Notes: generated from the letters alone by a model not told the origin. Shown: positions 1 through 6,092, numbered from the stretch's first letter. The stretch is 11,110 nucleotides of DNA from Desulfotignum sp. (GCA_011390695.1 JAABRW010000359.1:1-11110); one strand, 5' to 3'. A program made the numbers and translations.

Positions 1-5
1 GTCCT

Positions 6-647
6 TCAGGTCTGTGAACACAGTTTTCCTCCTTTCAAGCCCGCCACAAGCTGTTTCAGGCTGAATATATAGATTTGTTGGTGATCTTGTTTTGCCAAAG
101 CGGTGTTTTCCAGTTTCTTGAGATGCATCACCCCATGGAGGGCCGCAAAGAAATAAACCGCATATTTCCCGGCATCGGTTTTTGCAAAGGTGTGGTCGGC
201 CATGCCCTGTTCAATGACTTTTTGAATCAGGTCCAGGATTTTGCCACCGGACATGTCGACCTGGTTTTTCAGGTCCGGAGTGAAAAATATTTTGGAAGAA
301 GCCAGAAAATAGTTGATCACGTCATAATAGTCTTTGTGGTCGTGGCAGAATGTGTAAAATGCCTGACCGATCAGTGTCAGCTTTCTGTCACTGGAAACCG
401 GCCGGCAGTGAATCTGTTGAATGGTGCGGTACAAAAGGGACAGTCCTTCTTCCTGGAGGGCTGCGAAAATCTCTTCTTTGCTTTGAAAATAAAAATAGAT
501 GGTGCCCACCCCCAGTTCCGCTTTTTTTGCGATACCGGATATGGAGATGTTGTCGATGCCGTGGGAAAACAGCATCTGTCTTGCTCCGGCAAGGATCTGA
601 TCCAGTCTGGCCTGCTTTTCACCTGCCCGTCTTTCTTTGGTTCCCAT
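6..647 (-). CDS. TetR/AcrR-family transcriptional repressor
   Basis: A 213-residue protein with the TetR layout. The N-terminal helix-turn-helix lies at about residues 15-60 and contains the family hallmark GVGTIYFYFQSKEEIF (47-62) at the recognition helix. A variable all-helical ligand and dimerisation domain follows to the C terminus. The ligand cannot be read from the sequence. The ATG at 645-647 has an AGGAAT Shine-Dalgarno-like box about 7 nt upstream. The gene points away from the rest of the window and ends near its left edge, so the genes it controls may lie to the left. Its promoter overlaps a perfect inverted repeat (690-718), which suggests autorepression. Family assignment is secure; the regulated function is unknown. 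Confidence 0.93.
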   Translation of the reverse strand: MGTKERRAGEKQARLDQILAGARQMLFSHGIDNISISGIAKKAELGVGTIYFYFQSKEEIFAALQEEGLSLLYRTIQQIHCRPVSSDRKLTLIGQAFYTFCHDHKDYYDVINYFLASSKIFFTPDLKNQVDMSGGKILDLIQKVIEQGMADHTFAKTDAGKYAVYFFAALHGVMHLKKLENTALAKQDHQQIYIFSLKQLVAGLKGGKLCSQT

Positions 648-673
648 GCCCGTATTCCTGGTTTGCCCGGCTT

Positions 674-702
674 ATTATACAAATGAAATTCATTATTCGA
701 AC
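674..702 (-). promoter_or_regulatory. Probable promoter of the TetR gene
   Basis: On the minus strand there is a consensus -10 box TATAAT (674-679). At 17-bp spacing a weak -35 box GTTCGA (697-702) falls inside the right-hand side of the operator-like inverted repeat. The -10 lies about 27 bases upstream of the start codon. Binding at the inverted repeat would block the -35 region, as expected for an autoregulated TetR gene. Confidence 0.5.
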
Positions 703-718
703 ACCATTCGAATAATGA
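690..718. promoter_or_regulatory. Operator-like perfect inverted repeat
   Basis: Two 12-bp arms, TCATTATTCGAA (690-701) and its exact reverse complement (707-718), flank a 5-bp spacer CACCA. This is a 29-bp site of the size and symmetry bound by TetR-family dimers. It lies 43 bp upstream of the TetR start codon and over that gene's -35 region. Binding by the adjacent regulator is inferred from position and symmetry only. Confidence 0.65.
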
Positions 719-818
719 TATGAAAGAGTTTCAGAAAAAAGTCAAGAAAAAATGTGGATGTAATACCGTGATGCTGGGCTGAATTTTTGCAGTGTCCCAA
801 TCATATGCCATTGCCCAT

Positions 819-1175
819 CTATACAGTGTAATCGATTACAAGCCCCATCTGATTGTGAATACTTTTTACAAGCCCGTTTAAACTCCCATTGGTTATGGGC
901 CGTGTAAAACTTTTATTGATCTTCTTGTTTTTATCCATGGAGATGACATCCAGATAGAGATCATCTTCGCTGCCATACACGCAAAGCCGCAAAGGAGAAT
1001 TCTTCTCTATAAGGGTTTGATGGGTATCACCGGTAAGCCTGGTCAGGGCATAAAATTTACCGCCCGATCGCCTGTTGGACCTTGTTCTGCGCACTTTTCT
1101 CTGCCTGGTATTGCCATTGGGCCGGTTCCAGGAGGGTATTTTTGCATATTGATATATTGCAGATACATCTTCCAT
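819..1175 (-). CDS. Small protein with FlaG-like C-terminal half
   Basis: An open frame of 118 residues from the ATG at 1173-1175. An upstream in-frame ATG at 1197-1199 would give 126 residues. I chose the inner start because AAGGGG lies 5-6 nt before it, whereas the outer one has no close ribosome site. The N-terminal half is basic and low in hydrophobics (many Arg, Asn, Lys). The C-terminal half alternates beta strands (LRLCVY, LYLDVISMD), a conserved-looking turn with FTRPI, then a helix and GLVID. This order resembles the FlaG fold, including a central Asp after the second strand and a terminal GL(V/L)(I/L)D. That is a pattern-level resemblance, not a firm family match, and no flagellar gene is nearby. 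It is transcribed alone from its own promoter. Confidence 0.5.
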   Translation of the reverse strand: MEDVSAIYQYAKIPSWNRPNGNTRQRKVRRTRSNRRSGGKFYALTRLTGDTHQTLIEKNSPLRLCVYGSEDDLYLDVISMDKNKKINKSFTRPITNGSLNGLVKSIHNQMGLVIDYTV

Positions 1176-1212
1176 TAAAACCCCTTTCACAAGTCCCATT
1201 GTTTGTCTTGTT

Positions 1213-1229
1213 TTAAGGTTTTTCCTTAA
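1213..1229. repeat. Small inverted repeat in the 5' leader
   Basis: TTAAGG (1213-1218) and CCTTAA (1224-1229) flank a five-T spacer. The element lies just downstream of the -10 box of the minus-strand gene at 819-1175, around the expected transcription start. It could be a small operator or an mRNA 5' hairpin. No regulator can be named. Confidence 0.35.
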
Positions 1230-1237
1230 CTGTAATT

Positions 1238-1243
1238 ATTATA
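1238..1243 (-). promoter_or_regulatory. -10 box for the FlaG-like gene
   Basis: A consensus TATAAT on the minus strand, about 62 bases upstream of the chosen ATG at 1175. The -35 region is poor: a TTGAAA is present but only 13 bp away, and hexamers at 17-19 bp are weak matches. The promoter may need an activator, or the match may be chance in AT-rich DNA. Confidence 0.35.
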
Positions 1244-1354
1244 CAGGTTTGAGTTTTTTCAACTGGAAAACCGCTGTGCTTTCAAGACTGGCATATCTGT
1301 TTCTACAGCCTTTACTGTCTGAAAATGGGGGGAATGCTGTATTTCACCATAAAA

Positions 1355-1384
1355 TTGATGCTGTTATCTTTTAAAAACTAATAA
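1355..1384 (+). promoter_or_regulatory. Probable promoter of the sulfur operon
   Basis: TTGATG (1355-1360) and TAATAA (1379-1384) are separated by 18 bp and resemble a sigma-70 promoter. The predicted transcript start is about 20 bases before the persulfide dioxygenase start codon. A strong ribosome site, AGAGGAG (1399-1405), then lies 5 bases before the ATG at 1411. I saw no clear CsoR/CstR-type or ArsR-type operator, so sulfide-responsive control is not shown by the sequence. Confidence 0.4.
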
Positions 1385-1410
1385 TGAAACACTGAAAAAG
1401 AGGAGCAACC

Positions 1411-2781
1411 ATGTTTTTGAAAAAAATCAAATCTGAAGGCATCGCCCATTTATCCTATATTCTGGGTGATGGATTTGATGCGGTGGTCATCGACCCGCGG
1501 CGCGATTGTGAAATATATGCTGAAATTGCCGCACAGCAGGGGGTGCGGATATCCCGGATATTTGAAACCCATCGCAATGAAGATTATGTCATCGGTTCAA
1601 CAGATCTTGCCCAACGCAGCGGTGCCGCAGTTCATCATGGGCGGGCCCTTGATTTTTCTTATGGAGAAAGTGTCTCCGAAGGTGACACCTTTGAGGTGGG
1701 TGATCTGGGTCTGAGAATTCTTGAAACGCCCGGCCACACGTTTGAATCCATTTCCATAGTGGTCACTGATAAAAATTATGGCAAAGATGCGGTGGCGGTC
1801 TTTACCGGCGACGCTTTATTTATCGGCGATGTGGGGAGAACCGATTTTTTTCCGGATCACGCCCGCGAGGTGGCAGGTGCCCTGTATGATTCTATTTTCG
1901 ACAAACTTCTGCCCCTGGGTGATCAGACCATTATTTATCCGGCCCACGGTGCCGGATCAGTGTGCGGTGACAGCATGGCCTCAAGGGAATTTTCGACCAT
2001 CGGACATGAACGGCTGCACAATCCGGTCCTGCAGAAAACAGACAGGGAAACTTTTATCGAGTTCAAGGTCCATGAACACCATTATATGCCGCCCTATTTT
2101 AAAAAAATGGAACAATACAACCAATTTGGTTCACCGCCTCTGCATTCACTGCCGCAACCGGTACCTATGAATGCAAAAGATGTGGAAAAGGCACAGAACA
2201 ATGGCGCAGTGCTTCTGGATCTGCGCAGTCCCGAGGCCTATGCCGGCGCTTTCATTCCGGGCAGCCTTGCCATGCCCCTGGAAATGATTCCGGCCTATAC
2301 CGGATACCTGCTGGATTATGATACTGACATCATCTTGATTCCGGAGACACGCGATCAGATACCTGTTGCAGTGACGCATCTGATCCGGATAGGGTATGAC
2401 CGGGTGTCAGGCTATCTCAAGGGCGGCATGCACAGCTGGGAGGTGGAAGGTCTGCCCTATGACCGTATCGGCGCTGTCCACGCTGCTGCAATTGAACAAC
2501 GTCTGCAGAACAAAGAAAACCTCACCCTGCTCGATGTCCGCAAGATCAGTGAATACAGACAGGGCCGGCTGGCAGGTGCCACGCATATTTTTCTTGGAGA
2601 GCTCCCGGACCGGATCAATGAACTCGATCCTGACAAACCGATAATCACCTTCTGCGGCAGCGGTCAAAGGGCAATTATTGCGGCTTCGATTCTGAAGCAG
2701 CACGGCTTCAGCAGGGTGGAAGACAGCCTTGGATCGATGAGGGCCTGTAAAAACGTGGGCTGCAAACTGCAGGAGGGCTGA
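1411..2781 (+). CDS. Persulfide dioxygenase-rhodanese fusion, CstB-like
   Basis: A 456-residue soluble protein with three domains. Residues 1 to about 245 are a metallo-beta-lactamase fold of the ETHE1/persulfide dioxygenase type. Residues about 255-350 are a rhodanese-like domain with no cysteine in the active-site loop (ILIPETRD, so catalytically dead). Residues about 358-450 are a second rhodanese with an intact CGSGQR loop (Cys415). The mononuclear iron triad of persulfide dioxygenases is present as His54, His109 (PGH) and Asp134 (TGD). The second-metal part of the HxHxDH motif is degraded to HRNEDY, so Asn56 and Tyr59 replace histidines. This order (dioxygenase, pseudo-rhodanese, rhodanese) matches Staphylococcus CstB, which oxidises persulfides with O2 and yields thiosulfate. 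The downstream transporter halves support a role in sulfane-sulfur handling. The exact reaction here is inferred. Confidence 0.85.
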   Translation: MFLKKIKSEGIAHLSYILGDGFDAVVIDPRRDCEIYAEIAAQQGVRISRIFETHRNEDYVIGSTDLAQRSGAAVHHGRALDFSYGESVSEGDTFEVGDLGLRILETPGHTFESISIVVTDKNYGKDAVAVFTGDALFIGDVGRTDFFPDHAREVAGALYDSIFDKLLPLGDQTIIYPAHGAGSVCGDSMASREFSTIGHERLHNPVLQKTDRETFIEFKVHEHHYMPPYFKKMEQYNQFGSPPLHSLPQPVPMNAKDVEKAQNNGAVLLDLRSPEAYAGAFIPGSLAMPLEMIPAYTGYLLDYDTDIILIPETRDQIPVAVTHLIRIGYDRVSGYLKGGMHSWEVEGLPYDRIGAVHAAAIEQRLQNKENLTLLDVRKISEYRQGRLAGATHIFLGELPDRINELDPDKPIITFCGSGQRAIIAASILKQHGFSRVEDSLGSMRACKNVGCKLQEG

Positions 2782-2788
2782 TCCGCTT

Positions 2789-3334
2789 ATGGACATACTT
2801 CAAATCCTTGCAAATTATCTGTCTGCTTCGATATGGCCTCCATACATGGTCGGGATGGGAATCGGTATTCTTTGCTGGCTCGCTTTTCTGCTCTCCAATC
2901 ACCCCATAGGTGTATCCACGGCATTTGCCAAAAGTGCGGGCATGATCGAAACAGCAATACGCGGTCCTGAAGTTCGCAAAAAGCCTTATTATCAGGAAAA
3001 CCTGCCCACCATCGACTGGGAATGGATGCTGGTTGCCGGACTGTTCCTGGGCGCTTATACCGCTGCATGGCTTTCCGGTGACATCAACTGGAAATGGGTG
3101 CCGCAAATGTGGGAAGACACCTTTGGTCCGAGCATCGGCCTGCGTCTGGGTGCGGCCCTGTTCGGCGGCATCTGCGTTGGTTTCGGGGCACGCTGGGGAT
3201 CGGGATGTACCAGCGGCCATGGCATCAGCGGCACACTGCAGCTTGTACTCAGCAGCTGGATAGCTGTTTTTTGCTTTTTTTTCGGAGGTGTTGCCGTGGC
3301 TTTTCTTATATTTTCGGATTATATAGGAGTCTGA
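2789..3334 (+). CDS. YeeE/YedE sulfur transporter, first half (PmpA-like)
   Basis: A 181-residue integral membrane protein with about four to five hydrophobic segments (roughly 18-37, 79-97, 119-137, 150-176). It carries the YeeE/YedE hallmark GARWGSGCTSGHGISG (133-148) with Cys140. Full-length members such as thiosulfate transporter TsuA are about 350 residues and contain two such halves; here the halves are separate genes, as in PmpA/PmpB of bigR-type operons. It starts 8 bases after the dioxygenase stop, with AGGAGGG (2771-2777) overlapping the end of that gene, so the two are co-transcribed and probably coupled. The likely role is membrane passage of thiosulfate or another reduced-sulfur species as a heteromer with the next protein. 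The substrate is inferred from the family. Confidence 0.85.
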   Translation: MDILQILANYLSASIWPPYMVGMGIGILCWLAFLLSNHPIGVSTAFAKSAGMIETAIRGPEVRKKPYYQENLPTIDWEWMLVAGLFLGAYTAAWLSGDINWKWVPQMWEDTFGPSIGLRLGAALFGGICVGFGARWGSGCTSGHGISGTLQLVLSSWIAVFCFFFGGVAVAFLIFSDYIGV

Positions 3335-3335
3335 T

Positions 3336-3896
3336 ATGTTAAAGGCCCTTCACAAGCACACGCGGATACAATATTTTCTGGGGCTGGCCATTGGATTTCT
3401 TTTCGGATTTCTCCTGCAGAAAGGCGGGGTCTGCTACTATGACATCATCATGCAGCAGCTGCTGCTTCAGGATTTTACTGTGGTTAAAATTATCCTGACC
3501 GCAATTGTAACGGGAATGGTGGGCATATATGCCATGCGTGACCTGGGCTGGATAAACCTTCACAAAAAATCAGGTTCCCTGGGAGCAACCATTCCCGGAC
3601 CGCTTATTTTCGGTGTCGGCTTTGCCATTCTCGGTTATTGTCCGGGCACATCCGTGGGTGCCGCGGGTCATGGTGCGCTGGATGCCATTATCGGCGGTGT
3701 CATCGGCATTATGGCAGGCGCCGGGCTTTATGCCGCTGTTTATCCGCAACTCAAGAAAACGATCCTGCCCTTTGGCAGTTTCGGTGACAAAACCTTGATT
3801 GATCTTTTTCAGCCCCGCAATCCCTGGTTCGTAATCATTCCAGTGGCAGTGTTTATAACCGGGTTCCTGGCCGCAATGGAGATTGTGGGATTGTGA
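3336..3896 (+). CDS. YeeE/YedE sulfur transporter, second half (PmpB-like)
   Basis: A 186-residue membrane protein that begins one base after the previous stop codon, with TAGGAG (3324-3329) as ribosome site. Two family signatures are present: QKGGVCYYDII (28-38, Cys33) and GYCPGTSVGAAGHG (100-113, Cys102). Membrane segments fall roughly at 11-27, 48-66, 87-104, 114-136 and 164-183. In YeeE/YedE proteins such cysteines line the substrate path, and both are kept here. It should pair with the preceding protein to make one transporter. It is the last gene of the 1411-3896 operon. The reading frame stays open for 47 codons past its TGA (see findings), but the protein already ends where family members normally do. 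Confidence 0.85.
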   Translation: MLKALHKHTRIQYFLGLAIGFLFGFLLQKGGVCYYDIIMQQLLLQDFTVVKIILTAIVTGMVGIYAMRDLGWINLHKKSGSLGATIPGPLIFGVGFAILGYCPGTSVGAAGHGALDAIIGGVIGIMAGAGLYAAVYPQLKKTILPFGSFGDKTLIDLFQPRNPWFVIIPVAVFITGFLAAMEIVGL

Positions 3897-4194
3897 CCAC
3901 CGGAAACAGAGCAGGACACTGCCGTGCGAATTGTTGAAAAACGGGGTCACGATACCCCTCAGGGCTGCAGTGAACCTGCAGCGAATACACAAAAAATGCA
4001 TATCAGCGCATACCTGAATCAGTGGATAGATGAAATATGATGGGTAAATACATGTTTCTACCTATTGTTTTCAAATCTTTTTTGTTTCATCATAAAAAAA
4101 TGATCAACAGGTAAATGGTTGGTGAAATAAGATTTATCTGCACATCAACCGCAGACACTGTAATCTGAAAACCCATAAAAATGGAGACAGTCAA
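3897..4194. other. Intergenic stretch with two hairpins
   Basis: About 300 bases between the transporter operon and desulfoferrodoxin. There are two consecutive inverted repeats. GGGGT (3943-3947) pairs with ACCCC (3954-3958). GCTGCAG (3964-3970) pairs exactly with CTGCAGC (3976-3982) across a 5-base loop. Neither is followed by a T-run, so this is not a classical intrinsic terminator; rho-dependent termination or mRNA 3'-end protection is possible. The part from about 4040 is AT-rich and should hold the desulfoferrodoxin promoter, but no convincing -35/-10 pair could be picked. Confidence 0.45.
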
Positions 4195-4572
4195 ATGGCA
4201 CAAAGAAAACAGATCTTTAAATGTGAAGCATGTGGAAACATTATTGAAGTCCTTCACGGCGGGGAAGGGGAACTGGTATGCTGTGGAGAGGAAATGATAC
4301 TTTTTGAAGAAAAGGCGGCCGCAGATGAAGGCAAAGAAAAACATGTGCCTGTGATAGAGGCATCCGAAGGTGGCGTAACAGTTAAAGTGGGGAGCAATCC
4401 CCATCCCATGGAAGAAAAGCATTACATTGAATGGATTGAAATTGTTGATGATGACACATCCTGCCGCCATTTCCTGAAACCCGGCCAGGCACCGGAAACA
4501 TTTTTTGAATGCAAAAACAAGAATGTTTCTGCCCGCGAATATTGTAATGTCCATGGGCTGTGGAAATCCTGA
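4195..4572 (+). CDS. dfx: Desulfoferrodoxin (two-centre superoxide reductase)
   Basis: A 125-residue cytoplasmic iron protein that reduces superoxide to hydrogen peroxide without making O2. The N-terminal desulforedoxin-type domain keeps all four cysteines of the FeS4 centre: Cys10, Cys13 and the adjacent Cys29-Cys30. The catalytic domain keeps the square-pyramidal iron ligands His50, His70, His76, Cys117 and His120, in the motifs [18 protein letters not shown] and EYCNVHG. The Glu48-Lys49 pair before His50 matches the catalytic Glu-Lys of the family. Length and ligand spacing fit class I (2Fe) enzymes of sulfate reducers. GGAG (4183-4186) precedes the ATG by 8 bases. Electrons usually come from rubredoxin, but no rubredoxin gene follows here. 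Confidence 0.97.
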   Translation: MAQRKQIFKCEACGNIIEVLHGGEGELVCCGEEMILFEEKAAADEGKEKHVPVIEASEGGVTVKVGSNPHPMEEKHYIEWIEIVDDDTSCRHFLKPGQAPETFFECKNKNVSAREYCNVHGLWKS

Positions 4573-4640
4573 TAGCATGCGTGCCTTATCCATAGGAAAG
4601 GAGCGGTATTTTTTTTCAGCCGCCCAACAAAGGTATTATT

Positions 4641-4943
4641 ATGACAGATGATAAAAATAAAGAACATGATGAACTCGATGTCTGCACACAGGCCCCTGAT
4701 GCCGAGCATGCAAGACCCAATGAACCAGCAGAAGATGCCTGTGATGACGGCAGATCCGGAACCAAAGCCCAGCAGAAAAAGGAGGTGAATGCTGTGACAG
4801 ACGATAAAAACAAAGATTGTGAAGACCGTGTAGAGGATAGAAAAAAAGAACGACAGGAGACCATGGATAAAATGTCCATCGATACTTCTGAAGCCCACAC
4901 CTATGACAAGAACAAGTCAGGGGACGACGAAAAATGTTCTTAA
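4641..4943 (+). CDS. Acidic, charged small protein with repeated start motif
   Basis: A 100-residue open frame of unknown family, rich in Asp, Glu and Lys and lacking any hydrophobic core or membrane segment, so probably disordered. The motif TDDKNK occurs right after the start (residues 2-7) and again at 53-58; a variant YDKNK appears near the end (about 88-92). At DNA level the first 23 bases from 4641 match those from 4794 at 20 positions. The second copy begins with an in-frame GTG (4794) preceded by a textbook AAGGAGGTGA ribosome site (4779-4788), so an independent 49-residue protein may be made from there. The upstream ATG has only a weak AAAGG (4629-4633). Two in-frame fused small genes, or one gene with an internal start, both fit. 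The function is unknown. Confidence 0.5.
   Translation: MTDDKNKEHDELDVCTQAPDAEHARPNEPAEDACDDGRSGTKAQQKKEVNAVTDDKNKDCEDRVEDRKKERQETMDKMSIDTSEAHTYDKNKSGDDEKCS
4779..4796 (+). promoter_or_regulatory. Strong internal ribosome binding site with GTG start
   Basis: AAGGAGGTGA (4779-4788) is a near-perfect anti-16S match with its GGAGG core 8 bases before an in-frame GTG (4794-4796). It lies inside the 100-residue acidic frame, exactly where the TDDKNK motif recurs. It supports separate translation of a 49-residue C-terminal product. Lysine/glutamate-rich coding DNA can produce AAGGAGG by chance, so this is suggestive only. Confidence 0.5.
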
Positions 4944-4958
4944 AATGATTGCATTCGT

Positions 4959-5215
4959 ATGTTTTGTTATCAATGTGAGCAGACGGCAAAGGGGACAGGG
5001 CGGGAAAGATCCGCCATTTTTTCCTGGTTGCCGGTTGTGACGGTGCCAAACCAGTGCGCAATTATTATACTGAATTTGTGGAGGAATTACCCGAAGACTG
5101 CATTGTTATGACCCTTGCCTGCGGAAAAATTCGTTTCTTTGACAAAGATCTTGGTGACATTGACGGCATACCGCTCAAAACACCAGAGGAAGACATCAAA
5201 GACATCCTGGGATAA
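4959..5215 (+). pseudogene. hcp: Broken hcp (hybrid cluster protein) remnant
   Basis: Three collinear pieces of Hcp, a roughly 540-residue Fe-S-O enzyme of NO/hydroxylamine stress, are squeezed into 257 bases. Piece one starts at ATG 4959 and reads [14 protein letters not shown], the Hcp N terminus with the first CxxC cluster ligands. Piece two, in a different frame from about 5005, reads [14 protein letters not shown] and continues through TLACGK to GDIDGIP. Its two cysteines (GGCDGA-type and TLACGK) are 28 residues apart, as for hybrid-cluster ligands Cys406 and Cys434 of Desulfovibrio Hcp. Piece three is [11 protein letters not shown] plus TAA at 5213-5215, the usual Hcp C terminus. About 380 central residues and about 90 later residues are missing, and the first junction is out of frame. 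No ribosome site precedes the ATG. Non-functional. Confidence 0.85.
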
Positions 5216-5239
5216 AAAAAAGAAATTTTATTGCAACAT

Positions 5240-5245
5240 TATAAT
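5240..5245 (+). promoter_or_regulatory. -10-like box before the lipoprotein gene
   Basis: A consensus TATAAT 21 bases before the lipoprotein ATG. No -35 element is visible 16-18 bp upstream, where the DNA is A-rich. It may be a real promoter that gives this gene independent expression after the broken hcp, or a chance match in AT-rich sequence. Confidence 0.25.
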
Positions 5246-5266
5246 CTTATAAAAGGAGACCCGGTT

Positions 5267-5470
5267 ATGTCCTTACTGAAAAAATTACTTGTTTTTATAA
5301 GTATTCTGTTTTTTATAGGAATCGGCACTATAGGCTGTGAACAGGAAGGGCCTGCAGAAAAAACGGGTGAAAAGATAGACGAAGCCGCTGAGCAGGTTGG
5401 TGAGAAGGCTGAAGAATTACAGGAAGAAACCGGTGAAAAACTGGAAGAAGCCGGAGAAAAGATGCAATAG
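5267..5470 (+). CDS. Small coiled lipoprotein with 11-residue repeats
   Basis: A 67-residue protein from the ATG at 5267, chosen over an upstream in-frame start (5231) because AAGGAG (5253-5258) lies 8 bases before it. The N terminus is a lipoprotein signal: a double Lys, then a hydrophobic stretch ending in GTIGC, with Cys about residue 25 as the probable lipidation site. The -3 residue (Thr) is not the usual Leu or Val. The mature part is Glu/Lys/Ala-rich and built from about three 11-residue units, each beginning with GEK (GEKIDEAAEQV, GEKAEELQEET, GEKLEEAGEKM). This predicts an amphipathic helix like LEA or YtxH-type proteins. It is probably an envelope-stress or structural lipoprotein. 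It lies 58 bases before the DUF1328 gene. Confidence 0.75.
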   Translation: MSLLKKLLVFISILFFIGIGTIGCEQEGPAEKTGEKIDEAAEQVGEKAEELQEETGEKLEEAGEKMQ

Positions 5471-5527
5471 CGCAATTTAATTTATTTTAATATGGGAAAG
5501 TAAACATTATAAAGGGAGGTAACCGAT

Positions 5528-5695
5528 ATGCTTGGATGGGCACTAACTTTTTTGGTCATTGCAATCATTGCAGGTCTTTTGGGCTTTACCGGTATCGCAG
5601 GTGCTGCGGCCGGCATTGCCCAGATTTTATTTGTAATATTTTTAATCCTTTTTATAATCTTTCTGATTAGCGGAAGGCGTCGGCCCCCTGTTTAA
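5528..5695 (+). CDS. DUF1328-family small membrane protein (YtjA-like)
   Basis: A 55-residue hydrophobic protein starting [20 protein letters not shown] and ending in a short basic tail GRRRPPV. It contains two membrane segments (about 4-20 and 29-48) separated by [11 protein letters not shown], which is the DUF1328 signature. The ribosome site is strong (AGGGAGGT at 5513-5520). Members are widespread, often next to small stress-related envelope proteins, as here with the lipoprotein just upstream. The molecular role is unknown. The stop codon lies 11 bases before the first possible start of the truncated mgtC remnant, suggesting that a deletion ended at this gene's tail. Confidence 0.88.
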   Translation: MLGWALTFLVIAIIAGLLGFTGIAGAAAGIAQILFVIFLILFIIFLISGRRRPPV

Positions 5696-5706
5696 AGCAC
5701 AACATA

Positions 5707-6045
5707 TTGACTGCAGCAGCGTTTTCAAAAGCTGAATCTTTTCTCACCGCCGATAATCCCGATGCCCGGGCCCGGATTGTGCAGGGTCTGATGACAGGCA
5801 TCGGGTTTATCGGCGGCGGTGCAATCCTTAAAGAAGGAAAGGATGAAATCCGGGGAACTGCAACAGCGGTGAGCCTGTGGTCTATCGGTACTGTGGGCGC
5901 GGCCATCGCCTTTAACAGATTCGAAGTTGCCATACTTGTGGCAGGATTGAATTTTATCGCGCTTCGGGTATTGTCTCCCTTAAAAAAGACAATAGATAAC
6001 GATGACTCTTTTGAAGACGGAAAAAATAATTCAAAAAAAAATTGA
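5707..6045 (+). pseudogene. 5'-truncated MgtC/SapB-family membrane protein
   Basis: A frame of 112 residues that matches only the C-terminal two-thirds of the MgtC/SapB N-terminal membrane domain. It has DARARIVQGLMTGIGFIGGG followed by EIRGTATAVSLWSIGTVGAA, equivalent to the GIGFLGAG and RGLTTAASLW motifs. The usual first membrane segments and the LIGLERE motif are absent. The only in-frame start is a TTG at 5707 with no ribosome site. The open frame actually begins inside the end of the DUF1328 gene (from 5671), where it reads [11 protein letters not shown], possibly a degraded form of the family's GLRTH segment. Loss of the 5' part by deletion is the simplest reading. A short tail rich in Asp, Asn and Lys follows the last helix. 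Confidence 0.72.
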
Positions 6046-6092
6046 TCAACACCTCTTTTTTTTATTCCAACAATGAAACCGGATTTTCTGGG

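Noticed and set aside
75..686. A 203-codon plus-strand frame opposite the TetR gene, and a 230-codon minus frame (6546-7238) opposite the lyase gene.
   Set aside because: Both lie entirely across genes with recognised motifs and show no family features or good ribosome sites.
3894..3896. TGA as a possible selenocysteine codon, since the frame stays open and sulfate reducers often have selenoproteins.
   Set aside because: The transporter already has its full family length at this codon. The nearby GCAG/CTGC mini-hairpin lacks a convincing bacterial SECIS loop.
3943..3958. GGGGT...ACCCC repeat as a CsoR/CstR-type operator.
   Set aside because: The arms have the opposite polarity to the ACCCC...GGGGT form expected for such sites, and the repeat lies after the operon rather than before it.
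3964..3982. The GCTGCAG hairpin as an intrinsic terminator.
   Set aside because: No T-run follows on either strand. It is kept only as a hairpin.
5231..5266. An upstream in-frame start for the lipoprotein.
   Set aside because: It would place a non-hydrophobic extension before the signal peptide, and the ribosome site sits before the ATG at 5267.
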